Of a stretch of DNA of 64,000 bases, positions 1 through 11,441 are shown one piece after another. Source of the stretch: Azophilus sp026709365. Lineage in GTDB: Bacteria; Pseudomonadota; Gammaproteobacteria; Pseudomonadales; Azotimanducaceae. The stretch is taken from the NCBI GenBank assembly GCA_965200175.1, contig OZ241345.1, positions 2,294,001 through 2,358,000 on the forward strand, given 5' to 3'. The position numbers and the translations under genes are program-made. The notes below the pieces were generated by a model. The model ran no database searches. It had not been told where the DNA came from and saw only the letters and a program-made list of their open reading frames with translations. Position 1 is the stretch's first letter; every line of letters starts with the position of its first letter.

Positions 1-3000
1 AGGTTGCTCGTCACGCTGCCGAAGCCGACCGAGAGCGTCTCGTTCGATTCGTCCGCGCCGTCCGCCACCGCCGTCAGCGTCAGGGTGGCCACCTGCTGCG
101 TGCCCGTGTCGGACCCCGTGAACACCACGGCGGGCTGCGCGGCGCTGTATGGCGAGCCCGCGTTCAGCGTCACCCCATTGTTCAGGCTCCCGCCCGACGC
201 CAGGATGAGCGTGTAGTCCCCAAGCGTGACGCTCGTGCCGGAGACCGTCAGCGGCGCGGTCACCGTCTCGCCGGCGATCAGGTCGCGCCCGAGCGTCACC
301 GTCAGCGTCGCCGTGCCGCCCTCGGCCACCAAGCCCGTGCCGCCCGCGCGCGCCAGCGTCACCGAAGTGGGGTCGTTGTCGATCACGTCCACCGACAGCG
401 CCGGCACGTCGAGGTCGTCGTAGGCGGTGCCTGCCCCAAGCTCGTTGGTCGTGAACGTGACCTCCACCGCCGTCCGCGAGCCGGGCGTGTCCGTCCCGTT
501 CTCCGACGCGGCCGTCGCCCGCACCCGCACGGTCCGGGGGCCGTCCCATCCCCCCGGGTTGCCCGTCTGCCTCGAGAAGCCAATCCGCTCGCTGGCGCTG
601 AAGTCGAGGTTCGGGTCCGGCCCCTCCAGCTCGACGCCCGAGGCGGCGGCCGCGAAGACCTCGGCAGGGCCTCCCGGCGGCGTGTCCAGAACCACCGTGA
701 AGGTGTCCTCGTCGCCACCGCCCTCGGTCACCGCCGTGCCCCCGCCGGTCTCGGCGACCGTCACGCCGTCGGCGTCGTCGTCGTTGACGGTGACCATCAG
801 GTCGCCGGTGACGCCCCCGTAGAGGCTGCCCGCGCCGCTGCCGGTGTGGGTGAGCGTCGCGCTGTCGTCCGCGGTGTCGTCGTCCTGCGCCGCCGAGACG
901 GTCACCGTCTTCCCTGTCGCCCAGTCGGACGTGGTGAAGCCCAGGGTGTTCTGGCTGCCGGCCATGCCGGAGTCGGTGTCGAACGTCACATCGCTGTTGT
1001 CGCTCGCCACCGTCACCGTCACGGCGAGGTTGGGCTCCCGGCTCAGCGCCACCGTGTAGTTGACGGTGGCGCCCTCGTTCATGTTGATGGCGGCCGGCGT
1101 GAAGACCAGACCGTAGGGATCGAGGATGCGGAAGACTGGCAGGTTGTCGGCGGGGGCCGCGACGCCGCCGCCGAGGCCCGTGCCGGTGGGCGTGCCGGGG
1201 CTGACGTCCACCGTCTCGCCGTTGGTCTCCCAGGCGCCGTCGTCTACCGCCGCCACCCTCAGCGTCACGCTCGCGGCGGTCGCGCCCGCGTCCGGGCCGG
1301 TGAAGGTGACGCGGGGGTTGTTGTTCATAGCGGTGTTGTTCAGGTCCTCGCAACTGACGCCGATGGCGCTGTCGCAGGACAGGGTGTAGTCGGTGCCGCG
1401 CGTGGCCGTGCCGGCGATGGTCAGCGGCACGGTCAGGGTCTCGCCGGCCTCCAGGCCGCGGCCCAGCGACACGGTGAAGGTCTTGTCGTTTCGCCCTTCG
1501 GAGACCCGGAAGTTATCGCCGGACAGGGTCACCGCCGTGGCGTCGTTGTCGGTGATGGTGATCGCAACCTCCGTCGCGGCGCCCAGCTCCGTGCCGGACG
1601 GCAGCGTGTGCAGCTCGACCACCACCGTCTCCGCCGGCTCATCCGCGTTGTCGTCGATGGCCGTGAAGGTGGTCGTGCCGCTGCTCATGTTGTTGGGGAT
1701 GCTGATGGACGTGGCCAGCGTGTAGTCGCCGGACTCGGCGGTGGTGCCATCCGCCTTGACGCGGATGGGGAATTCCAAGGCCGCGCCGGACGCGTTGGCC
1801 TCGCTGCGCGTGGCGGTGAGCGTCAGGGCGGTGCCGCCCTCGGTGATGCTGGCCGCCGAGACCGCCAGGGTCACCGAGGGCGAGTCGTCGTCGGTGACGG
1901 TGACTTCCAGGTCGCCGGTGACGCTGGCGTAGTCGCCGCCGCTGGCCGTGTGGGTGAGCGTGGCGCTGTCGTTGGTCGTGTCGGCGTCGTCCGCCGCCAG
2001 GACCGTCACCGTCTGCGGGGTGTTCCAGGTGTCGGTGGTGAACGTCAGGGGCGTGGTCTGGACGCCGTCCGCGGGACCGGTGTCGAACGTCACCTCGCCG
2101 CTGGCCCCGGCCACCGCCACCGTGACGGTGGCGCTCGGCTCGCTGGTCAGCGCCACCGTGTAGGTGTTGCTGCCGCCCTCGGGCACCGTCAGGGCGGCGG
2201 GCGTGAAGGCCAAGCCGGCGGTGTCGTCGTCGTTGACGAAGATGGCGGTGGCCCGCGCCAGCCCCTCGAACCGGCCGTCGTCCGAAGTGCCCGTGGGGCG
2301 AATTTCGGTCAGCCTTCCTCTTGCTCCAAACGTCGAGTTCAACGGGTTGACGATGTCGTCGTCCAGGGCGGTGACCGTCACCGTCCGCGCGACGTTCCAG
2401 TCGTCGGCGGTGAACGTCAGGCTGGCGGGGGCGGCCGTGGCCACGCCGGACGGGGCCGGGACGACCGCCACGGTCACCTCGGCCGTGGGCTCGGCGTACA
2501 GCCTCAGGGTGTAGGACCCCTCGCGGCTGCCCGACTCTTCACTGACCACCACTTCGTAGGCCGAGGCCACAAAGGGGAGCTCGTCGTCGCCGATGGCGAT
2601 GGTCAGGGGTGCGGCGCGCCCGATGACGGAGGTGCTGACGATGTCGGCGACGGCGACCGTGAAGGTCTCTTCGCCTTCCAAGAGAGTGTCGTTCGTCAAG
2701 GCGATGGACAGCGTGGCGCTGGTCGTGTTCGCCGCGAGGGTCACCTTGTACAGGCCGGTCGTGCCGTCGGGGCCGGTCTGGGTGCCGGCGGCGTAGTCGT
2801 CGCCCTTGGTGGCGGTGACGTCGGTGGCGCTGAGGTAAACCTCCACCTCGGCGGACAGCGTCGGGGACAGACTCACCTTCACCTCGGCGTTGTTGTCAAA
2901 ACCCTCCAGGGGAGGGAAGTCGATGCCCAGCGAGACCGTGGCCGCGGCCGCCGCCACGACGAGGGTGAAGGTGTCCTGCACCGTGCCGCCGTTGCCGTCG

Positions 3001-6000
3001 TCGGCGGTGACCCGCACCGTCAGGGTGCCGGCGTTCCCCGACTGCGGCGTGCCGGAGAAGGTGCGGGTGGCTTCGGTGAAGGTCAGCCAAGTGGGCAGCG
3101 CCGTGCCGTCGCCTTGGGTCGCCGTGTAGTCCAGCGTGTCGCCGTCGGCGTCCGTGAAGGCGTCGGCCGGGAACTGGTAGCTGAACGCCTGGCCGACGGG
3201 CGCCTGGCGGCCGGGCAGCGCCTTGGCCACCGTCGGGGCGCGGTTGGGGTCGGTGATGGAGAAGTCGAGGCTGCCGCTGCCGGACGCGCCGCCGCCGAGG
3301 CCGCTGCCGGAGTTCGCGTCCAGCGCGCCGAGGCCGATGGTCACCGTCTCGCTGCCCTCCTCCATGCTGTCGCCGGTCGCGCTCAGCGTCAGCGTGACGC
3401 TGGTGGCGGTCGCGCCCGTGCTAGGGCCGGTGAAGGTGACCGTCGGGGTGGTGGCGGTGTTCAGGTTGTTGCACGTCACGCCGTCGGGCAGGGTGGTCGG
3501 GCAGGCGGTGGTGTAGTCCGTGCCGCGGGTGGCCGCGCCGCCGAAGGCGAGCGGCACGGGCAGCGCCTCGCCGTTGACCAGGCCGCGGTTCAGGGTCACG
3601 GTGAACTCCTTGGTGTTCCCCTCCTCGACGTTGCCGGCGGCGCCCGCGAGGGTCACTTCGGTGGCGTCGTCGTCAACCACCGTGACCGTCGCCGCCGTGC
3701 CGGTCAGTCCGCTGTAGTCGCCGTCCGACGAGGTGGCGGCGTAGGTCACGGTCAGTTGGCGCCCACGCGGGCTGTCCGTGCTGTCGTCGATGGCGCGCAC
3801 GGTCACGGTCTGCGCCGTGCTCCAGGCATTCGTGGCAAAGGTCAGCGCCTCGATGGCCGAGAAGGCGGTCGAGCTGTCGGGGCCGTCGAGTTCCAGCCCG
3901 GCGGGCGCGGTGACCGTCACCGTCACGGCGCTTGAAGGCTCGGTGGCGAGCGCCACGGTGAAGGTCGCCGTGTCCGACGTGTCGCCTTCCGTCACTGTCC
4001 TGTCCGCCGGCTGCGCCGTGGTCACGCCCGGCGGGATCCAGGTCGCCGTCGCCGTCACATCGCCGGCCGGGCCGGTGTTGGCGCCGTCGGTCACGGCGTT
4101 CGCTGGCACCGTGATCACCACGTCGGCATCGCCTGTCGGGGTGACGGACAGTTCGTAGTTGTCGGTGCCGTCGGTCAGCGCACCCTTCGCGCCGCCAGTC
4201 ACCGTGATGTCGCCGGTCTCGAAGCCGGTCACGGGCTCCGAGAAGTCGAACTCCACCGTGAAGGCCGTGGTGTCGGTGATCGTCGACGGCACCGCGCGGA
4301 TACTGAGCGTCGGCGCGGTCGCGTCCCACACCGCCGTGGCCGCGACCGCGCTCTCCGGGCCGGTGTTCGAGCCGCCGTCGGTGGCCGAGTCCGCCCCCAC
4401 CGTCACCGTCACGTCCGACCCGCTCGTCGGCGTCACGGACAGGGTGTATTCCATCGTGCTGACGGCGTTGAACGTGCCCGCCGTTCCGCCGGTGACCATG
4501 ATGTCGCCGGCGGCGAAGCCGGTCACGGCCTCGTTGAAGGTGACTGTCGCCGTGAAGGCCGCGGTGCTGTTGATCTTTTCCGGCATGTCGAGCGCCGCCG
4601 TCGGCGCCGGATCGTTCGTGATGGAGAAGTCCGCCAAGCTGTCGGTGGTGGACGTGCCGCCGCCGAGGCCGGTGCCGGAGAGCGTGCCGAAGCCAATTTG
4701 CACCGCCTCGCTGGCCTCCCTCAAGCCGTCGGCGGCCGCGGTCAGGGTCAGCGTGACGCTGGTGGCGGTCGCGCCCGAGGACGGGCCGGTGAAGGTGACC
4801 CGGGGGTTGTTGCCTTGGCCGACATTGTTCAGGTCTTGGCACACCGCGCCGGTCGCGCTCGCGCAGGCTGTGGTGTAGTCGGTGCCGCGCGTGGCCGTGC
4901 CGGCGAAGCTCAGCGGCACGGTCAGCGCCTCGCCGTTGAATAGGCCGCGGCCAAGGCTCAGGGTGAAGGTCTTCGTGTCGCCCTCGGCGACGTTGCCGAC
5001 GGCACCGGCCAGGGTCACGGTCGTGGCATCGTTGTCGGTGATGGTGATCTCCACCTCGCCGTCGTCGCCCGCCTCGTTGCCCGCCGGCAGCGCGCCGAGC
5101 TCGACGATGACCGTCTCCGGCGGCTCGTCCGCGTTGTCGTTGGCCACAGCGAAGGTGGCCTCGCCGGTGCTCTCGGTGCTGGCGATGCTGATGCTGCCGG
5201 CCAGCGTGTAGTCGGCGGGCTCGGCGGTGGTGCCGTCCGCCTTGACCCGGATCGGGATGACAATCGGGCTGCCGGAATCGTTGGCCTCGCTGCGCGTGGC
5301 GGTGATGATCAGGGGGTTTGCGCCCTCCGTGATGGCACCGCTGGCCGAGACCGACAGGGCCACCGTCGGCAGCGGCCTGTCGTCAACAGTGACCGTCAGG
5401 GTGTTGCCGGAGATGGAGCCGTAGTCGCCGCCGACGCCCGTGTGGGTCAGGGTGGCGCTGTCGTCCGTCTCGTCGGCGTCCCGCGCCGCCGAGACCGTGA
5501 CCGTCCGCGCGGTGTTCCAGTCGCCCGCAGTGAAGGTGAGGGTGTTCTGGTCGCCGTCCGTGTCGGCGTCGGTGTCCACCGTCACGTCGGCGTTATTGCT
5601 GGTCACCGTCACCGTGACGTTGCCCGTCGGCTGGCTGTTTAGCGCCACCGTGTAGGTGCGGCTGCCGCGCTCGGCCACCGTCAGGGCGGTCGGCGCGAAG
5701 GTGTAGCCCCTGGTGTCGTCGTCGGTGACGGTGGCCCGCAGCCTGGCTGTCCGGCTGAACCGGCCGTCGGAGGAGAACGGCGTGTGCGTGATTTCGGTGG
5801 AGCGGCTGTCTCCCGTGTTGTCGATGTTGTCGTTCATGGCGGTCACCGTCACCATCTGCGCCGTGTTCCAGTTGTTGCGGTTGAAGTTCAGGACGGTGGG
5901 GGCGACCCTGACCACGCCGCCCGGGGGCCAACTCAACGACACTGCCACGGGGTGCGTGGGCTGGGTCGCCAGCTTCACGATGTAGGTGGCGGAGCCGGTC

Positions 6001-7201
6001 GGCTCGGCGACCGTGACGCTGGTGGCCGAGAGGACGATGCCGGAGTCGTTGTCCTCCAAGTTCACGGTGAACTGCTTGACCGTGGGCTCCCCGATGACGG
6101 CGGTGCTGACGATGTGGGTGATCGCCACCGTGAAGGTTTCGGCGGTGATGCCCTCGAAAACGTCGTCGTCCGTGGTGGCGATGGACAGCGTGGCCATGCG
6201 GCTGCCCGCCGGGATGGTCGCCCGGTACAGGCCGGCCGTGGCCTCGGGGCCGGTCAAGGTCCCCGCGGGGTAGTCGGCACCCTTGGTGGCGGTGCCGCCG
6301 CTGGCGCTGAAATACACCTGAACGTCGGCGGGCGCATTGGCGGACAGCCGCACGACCATCTCGGCGGCGGCGCCTTCGGTGACGGTCACGGATGTTGGCG
6401 ACAGGCTCTGCAACGTCGCAGCCGCGGCGGACTGGGGGGTCGCCGAGACCCAGGCCGATTCGGCGCCCGCCGACGGCCCGGCGAAGGCGCGGATGCGCAG
6501 GCGAAGCGCCGCGCCGTTGCCCGCGGATGCCACGTACATTGTCGTGGCGGCGTTGCTGCCCGCCATGTCCGCCCAGCCGAACCCGTCGACCTGATACTCG
6601 TATTCGGTAATTTCGCTGTTGCCGGGGTTGGTCCAGTACAGCGTCACCGAGCTCACGCCGGGCACGGCGATTAGGCCCGTGGGGGCGTCGGGGGGCGGAC
6701 CGGCGCCGCCTGCCATGGTTCCTGAGCTTTCGCCGGAATCCGAACCCCAACGGGCACTTGTTGAACCGCTCGAACCACCTGGAATTGTCGCAATGAGAAC
6801 CTGCGTTCCGCTTTCCATGTATGCGTTTATGGCGTTGACAATTGTCTGAACGGTCACTAAGCCATTGACCTGAATCTCGTAAGTTCTTCCGAACCGTTCT
6901 ATTCTTACTCCACCACTCGGCGCAGTTTCATCGTAATACATAGCCAGCTCTATGCCATTTCCCGCTCGCCCGCTTTCATGCCATGTCACAAGGATGGCGG
7001 CATTCGCGGGTGTGGTGCTGCCGCCGCTGTTGTAGATCGTGGCCGATGCTGCCGTCTGCGCTTGGACGCTGTTGGAGAGGCCGGCCAGCAGCGGCAGGGC
7101 GAGCAGCGCGGCGAGGGACGCGGCCAGCCAGCGCGGGGCGCCGCGCCGGGCGGCGGGGAAGGATTCAGGCGGGGCGGGGCGTCGACGCGGCGCGGACGCA
7201 C
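1..7201 (-). CDS. Giant secreted Calx-beta/Ig-like repeat protein (adhesin-like), partial, start unclear
   Basis: One minus-strand frame stays open from about 7253 to position 1, about 2,400 codons, and continues past the window edge. It opens with a basic stretch and a hydrophobic core (LAASLAALLALPLLAGL) ending in VQA-Q, a good Sec signal near 7130-7060. A fibronectin type III-like domain follows near 6700-6440. Then come many beta-sandwich repeats with Calx-beta features (VTVAEG, DYT, ITDNDA). Two bacterial Ig-like repeats lie near 4610-4040, and a dystroglycan-type cadherin-like domain (GQAFSYQFPADAF) lies near 3230-2960. The composition is acidic, rich in Thr, Ala and Asp, and almost cysteine-free, typical of exported biofilm or adhesion proteins. 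No ATG, GTG or TTG lies in frame between the upstream stop at 7254 and the signal core. The GTG at 7201 is in another frame, so the start given here is nominal. The surface-adhesion role is inferred from architecture; the C-terminal export or anchor domain is not visible. Confidence 0.85.
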
Positions 7202-7208
7202 TTACGCG

Positions 7209-7255
7209 CGGTCTGCGGTCTGCGGTCTGCGGTCTGCGGTCTGCGGTCTGCGGTC
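7209..7255. repeat. Heptanucleotide tandem repeat (CGGTCTG), about 6.7 copies
   Basis: Six perfect 7-bp units plus five further bases lie between a candidate promoter and the signal-peptide coding region of the giant adhesin. Seven is not a multiple of three, so gain or loss of a unit shifts the reading frame. An upstream minus-strand frame with ATG codons (for example at 7362) reads through the repeat and ends at 7165. Removing one unit would place that frame in register with the adhesin. Confidence 0.9.
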
Positions 7256-7258
7256 AAA

Positions 7259-7287
7259 ATTGTGTCGGCTGCGCCGCCGCCTGTCAA
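7259..7287 (-). promoter_or_regulatory. Candidate sigma-70 promoter for the giant adhesin
   Basis: On the minus strand a perfect TTGACA (-35, 7287-7282) is followed after 17 bp by CACAAT (-10 like, 7264-7259). Transcription would begin at or just inside the heptanucleotide repeat. This is motif evidence only. Confidence 0.5.
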
Positions 7288-7470
7288 GCGGTTTTTTGCA
7301 ATTTTGTTTGACTTTTCAGCAAGTTGGGAAGATGGCCGACGCATCCGCCACAGCCAATCCATGCCGGGATTCCAGCGAAAGCAGCGACTTGGGCGGGCGG
7401 AGGATGAGTAGGTTGTTGCTGCCATCACTTCATTTGTTTGGGCATTCTGGAACAGGGCTTGAACGGCAAA

Positions 7471-7878
7471 CTACGTCAAACCCACCACCAGCCCCACGAT
7501 CACCCCGGTCTGCGCGATCACGGCCCCGATCATCCACTTCAACAGGTCGTTCTTGGTCTCGATTATCTTCCGCTCCAGGTCGCCCTTGAGTTCAAGCAGT
7601 TGCCGCTCCATTTTAGCCAACCGCTGCTCCAGGTCGCCCTTGAGCTCAACCAGCTGCCGCTCCATTTTGGCCATCTGCCGCTCCAAGTCGCCCTTGACCT
7701 CCAGCAGGTCCTGCTTGGTGGCGGCCCCAAGCTCAAGCAGGTTCTGCTTGGTGGCCAGATTGCTGTTCAGCAGGTTCACCTGCTCGTCCGCAAGCGCCTC
7801 GGCCTGCGCCTCGGTGAACCCATTCTCCGTCAGGCGCTTGACGAAACGGTGGGTGTCAAATGCAATCGGTTCGCTCAT
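7471..7878 (-). CDS. DUF1640-like coiled-coil protein with C-terminal membrane segment
   Basis: A 135-aa protein starting MSEPIAFDTHRFVKRL. The N-terminal block (HRFVKRLTENGFTEAQAEAL) is the usual opening of bacterial DUF1640 proteins, related to the mitochondrial CCDC90/MCUR1 coiled-coil family. A long coiled coil follows, built from about 17-residue near-repeats of the form KGDLEQRLAKMERQLLEL. It ends in one hydrophobic helix (WMIGAVIAQTGVIVGLVVGL) that should anchor it in the inner membrane. An ATG six codons upstream is possible, but the chosen Met gives the family N terminus. Bacterial function is not established. It is a single gene with no operon partner. Confidence 0.8.
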   Translation of the reverse strand: MSEPIAFDTHRFVKRLTENGFTEAQAEALADEQVNLLNSNLATKQNLLELGAATKQDLLEVKGDLERQMAKMERQLVELKGDLEQRLAKMERQLLELKGDLERKIIETKNDLLKWMIGAVIAQTGVIVGLVVGLT

Positions 7879-7933
7879 GGCAGCGCATCTTACCAAGAAC
7901 TCGCGTCAAAGTCCGACACGCCTGCGATGTGCG

Positions 7934-8018
7934 GGCTCAGAAACATCCCGGAATCTGGCCCAAGCGACGAGCGCGGAGTTTCGCGTCAGCGAAACTCCAT
8001 CCGCGACCGTTAGGTCGC
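7934..8018 (-). repeat. Dispersed two-hairpin repeat, copy a
   Basis: Minus orientation. It contains the palindrome GGAGTTTCGC-gtca-GCGAAACTCC (7975-7998), the tail read here as CTCAGAAACAT (7934-7944), and the variable hairpin GCGACC-gtta-GGTCGC beyond the palindrome. It lies between the DUF1640 gene and the TonB receptor pseudogene. Confidence 0.85.
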
Positions 8019-8095
8019 GCGATGTGCAAGCGGGAGGGGTTGGTATAGATTGACCTTCGCGGAAGTCGGCCACCTGAATCTCTTGGGAGGGGACA

Positions 8096-10311
8096 ATGGT
8101 TCAGCGAGTCATGGGTCGCCAAGCGGCCATCGGAGCCTGCGCAGCCGCTTGGGGCTGCTTCACGGCAGCGACGCCAGCCATTGCTGCGGACAGCATGGCG
8201 CAGGCGCAAGGCGTCACCATCGAGGAGGTCATCGTCACCGCCCGCAAGCGCGAGGAGCGCGCCATTGACGCGCCGGTGGGGGTGGCGGTGATGACCGAGG
8301 ATGACATCGAGCGCTACAACACCCGCAACCTAACCGAGCTTGGCGCCCGAATTCCGGGCGTTGAGGTCATCCACAGCATGGGCGGCGGCGCCGGCGGCAA
8401 CATCACCATCCGCGGCATCGGCAAGCCGCCCGGCACGGCAGACTACGGCATCGACGCCCCCGTGTCGCTGGTGATCGACGGCATGCCCTTCTCACGCAAC
8501 CACATGATCATGACCGGCTTCTTCGACTCCGAGGCGTTGGAGGTGCTCAAGGGGCCGCAAGCGCTCTACTTCGGCAAGAACAGCCCGGCCGGCGTCATTG
8601 CCATTCGCAGCAGGTCGCCCGAGGTCGGCGGCGAAATGGCGGGCTTCGTGCGGGCTTCCTACGAGTTCGTGACCGAGGACCCGGTCATTGAGACCGGTCT
8701 CAGCCTGCCGGTCGGCGATGCCTTGGCGTTCCGCTTGGCAGCGCGCGGGCAGGACATGAAGGGCGGTTGGCTGGACAACGTGGCGCAGCCCCTTGACGTA
8801 AGCGCCCTGTATCCGGGCACGGACTGGCAGACCCGGGGCGCCTCCTACGACGAATACCCGGCCCAGAAGCAAGCCGTGGTGCGCTTCACCACGGTTTTCG
8901 AGCCCAGCGAACGCTTCGATGCCACGCTCAAGATTTTCCGCTCCTACACCAAGCGCAATGACGCAGGCCAAACCGTGCTGTATGCCTGCGCCGACGGTCC
9001 GGGGGTCCACCCCACCTTCCTGGGCATCTGGCCGGACCCCACCCAGACCTGCCCGGATGATCGGGGGCGGCTGGAGCGCTCCGGCGCGCTGCTGCCGGTT
9101 GAAGTGGCGGACAGCCTGCCCTACGTCAGCGAGGACGCGCGCTTCCACTACAAGCTGGCCCAGTACGTTCACACGCTGCAAATGAACCTTGAACTGGACA
9201 GCTTCACCCTGTCCTCCACGACCGGATACTGGGACTATCGGCACCGGGAGTACACCAACTACGGCTACACCAGTTATTGGAGGTCTCCGGCGGGTTGCGC
9301 TACACGGAGGAGGACCGGGAGGCCATTGGCGGCAACGTCTTCGAGAACAGCAGCTTTTTCGGCTTCGGCCCGGCCGGCTACGTCTATAACCCCAAGGATA
9401 AGTCCGACAACGTTTCGCCGGAAGTCACGGCCAGCTATCAGTTGAACGACGATGTCATGGCTTATGTGGCCTACAAGACAGGCTTCCAGTCGGCGGGCAT
9501 CTCCAATCCGGGCACCGTGCCCAATCTGTCCGCTCTTCCCGTTGCAGTGCAGAACGACACCTTGATCTTTGACGAAACCACCATTGAGGGTTTTGAGGCT
9601 GGGCTGAAGGGCACCCTCATGGAAGGGCGCCTGCGGGCCGATTTGGCCGCGTTCCGGTACGAAGCCAAGGATCTGCAAGTGGGCATCTTCAACGCCAACA
9701 CCACCACCTTCACCCTGCAAAACGCAGCGGTGGCGCACAACTGGGGTTTCGAGGCGAACGCCATCGCCCAAGCCACGGAGGGCTTGCAGTTGCGGCTGTC
9801 CGGCCAATACAACCACTTGGAGTATGACCGTTGGGAGGACGCCGGCTGCCATTCCGTTGACGACGAGATCCAGGCTGCGAACCTGCCCCGCACGGGTCCG
9901 GGCTGCCATGTCGGGCCCGACGGCGAGAAGATTCAGGACCTCTCCGGCGTGCGCTACGGCAATGCGCCGCTGCAGGTCAACGTTGGCTTCACCTACGACT
10001 GGATGCTGGCCAACGACTGGCGGCTCAGCCTCGATTGGGACACCATCCACCATTCCAAGGGCAAGCGGGTGCTCAACCAGCCGTTTACGGAAGTGCCCAG
10101 CCGAACGGTGACCCACCTGGGCGCCACCCTGCGGCAGGAGGGCGGCAACTGGGAAGCGCGGGTGATCTGCTCCAACTGCTTCAACGAAGTCTATGTGCAG
10201 AGCATCGGCAACCGGCCGCTGGCCAAGATCAATCCGGGCGTGCGGGGCGACATGACGGCGCAGATCGCACCGCCGCGCCTGGTCACGCTGCAGGCGACGT
10301 ACCGCCTATAG
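8096..10311 (+). pseudogene. TonB-dependent outer-membrane receptor, disrupted by internal deletion and frameshift
   Basis: ATG at 8096 follows a strong GGGAGGGG site. The N-terminal part has a signal peptide, a TonB-box-like segment (VTIEEVIVTARKREE) and a plug (LKGPQALYFGKNSPAG). It reads in one frame to about 9272 (TTGYWDYRHREY). The rest of the barrel continues in another frame from about 9275 (LEVSGGLRYTEEDREA) to the stop at 10311. Homologous receptors have an extra barrel stretch between these points, on the order of 100-150 residues, so both sequence and frame are lost. The surrounding bases look clean, so I treat it as a decayed gene, although an assembly collapse is possible. Neighbouring Rieske oxygenase and phosphotransferase genes suggest an ancestral role in taking up an aromatic or steroid-like substrate (inference). 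Confidence 0.8.
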
Positions 10312-11406
10312 CTCGAACGGCAGCAGATCCAGCAAGCCCAAGTCCTCGGTGACCGCCACCTGTCGGGCGATCATCTGCGACATCCAAGCGAAGGCGCGTT
10401 CGTTGCCGACGTCCAAGGTGCCGGCAACGACGGTCGTGTAGGCCCAGTTGTGGAGATGGGCGCGGCGGTAGTCCTGCCACGCCTCCTCAAGCCTGTAGCC
10501 CCGCACGCCCAAGCGCGCCAAGCCATCGACGTAGCGCTCCAGCAGGATGCGTTCGTGGCGGCGGCGCACTTCGGTTTGGGTGCTTTGGCCCAGCAGCAGG
10601 GCCACGTCCTGCATGCCGCGCCCGAGCAGCGGTCCCTGCCAATCGATGATTGCCATGGGGTGGTGTTCGGGCGCGGTGCCGTACAGCAGGTTCTCCATAC
10701 GGAAGTCGCCGTGGGCCAAGGTGATCGGCGGCCGGTCGAGGGCCGCCTGCAGCGGCGCCACCGAGCGTTGGATGTCCGCCCGGGCCGCCAGCACGGGCGC
10801 GCTTAGGAAGTCGCCGAACACCGCCGCCATCGGCTCCCAGCCGGACGCCGTGCCCGCCTGCATGTTGCGGGCGTGCTGGCTGCCGCAGACATGGGGAATC
10901 CAGGCAATCGCGTCCACCTGCTGCCAAAAGGCGGCATGCAGCTTGGCCAGCTCGTCAATGGCCAGCTCGGTCTCCTCAAGGGTGGCGCCGACGATCTGGT
11001 CGCCCACCCGGTAGTCGGCCAAGTCCTCCATGAGGATGAGGAAGTTGTCGCCGTCAAGCACGGTCAGGTAGGTGGCCGGGCAGGCCGCCGTGGTCAGCGG
11101 ATCCAGTTCGGCAAAGTAGCGCACCTCCCGTTCGTAGAGATTGAAGTCCATGGCGATCTGCCGGTTGGTGGGGTTGCGCGACGGGTACTTGGCGATGAAG
11201 GAGGCCGGCGCCTCCCCGGCAAGCCCCGAGTAGGCGGGCACCAAGCGCGACAGCTCGCTCATCATGCCCACCCCCGCCCCCACTTGGCGGACCTCCAGCG
11301 CCTCGATGGCAGCGTCCTGCGCCAGCAGGCCGGTTGCCCGCAACGCCTCGGTGAGCCACTTCGGGGTGAGGCCCGAGGGCATCGGCGGCAAGGGCGCAGC
11401 GGCCAT
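10306..11406 (-). CDS. APH/EcKL-like phosphotransferase
   Basis: A 366-aa cytoplasmic kinase-fold protein. The catalytic loop LAHGDFRMENLLY is the Brenner-type HGD-x4-N motif near residue 235, followed by IIDWQGP in place of the Mg-binding DFG. An N-lobe lysine lies in ASFIAKYPS. This pattern fits the aminoglycoside phosphotransferase superfamily, closest to the ecdysteroid-kinase-like/CHK branch found near oxygenase and CoA-ester genes in soil and marine bacteria, where small alcohols are the likely substrates. It lies 35 bp downstream of the Rieske oxygenase on the same strand, so they are probably co-transcribed. Its stop overlaps the convergent TonB receptor end by six bases. The substrate is unknown, and antibiotic resistance is not implied. 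Confidence 0.8.
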   Translation of the reverse strand: MAAAPLPPMPSGLTPKWLTEALRATGLLAQDAAIEALEVRQVGAGVGMMSELSRLVPAYSGLAGEAPASFIAKYPSRNPTNRQIAMDFNLYEREVRYFAELDPLTTAACPATYLTVLDGDNFLILMEDLADYRVGDQIVGATLEETELAIDELAKLHAAFWQQVDAIAWIPHVCGSQHARNMQAGTASGWEPMAAVFGDFLSAPVLAARADIQRSVAPLQAALDRPPITLAHGDFRMENLLYGTAPEHHPMAIIDWQGPLLGRGMQDVALLLGQSTQTEVRRRHERILLERYVDGLARLGVRGYRLEEAWQDYRRAHLHNWAYTTVVAGTLDVGNERAFAWMSQMIARQVAVTEDLGLLDLLPFEL

Positions 11407-11441
11407 TGCGGGGCGTCGCCGGGTCGCCAGCCAATCCGGCC

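Noticed and set aside
846..3935. A 1,029-codon plus-strand open frame
   Set aside because: It is antisense to the Calx-beta protein. Its Val/Arg/Gly/His-rich sequence is the shadow of GC-rich repeats, while the minus frame holds recognisable domains throughout.
7209..7255. CRISPR-like tandem repeat
   Set aside because: Units are 7 bp with no spacers and no cas genes nearby; a simple sequence repeat fits.
10306..11406. An aminoglycoside resistance gene
   Set aside because: The phosphotransferase fold matches, but the sequence fits the broad EcKL/APH-like group beside catabolic genes, with no resistance context.
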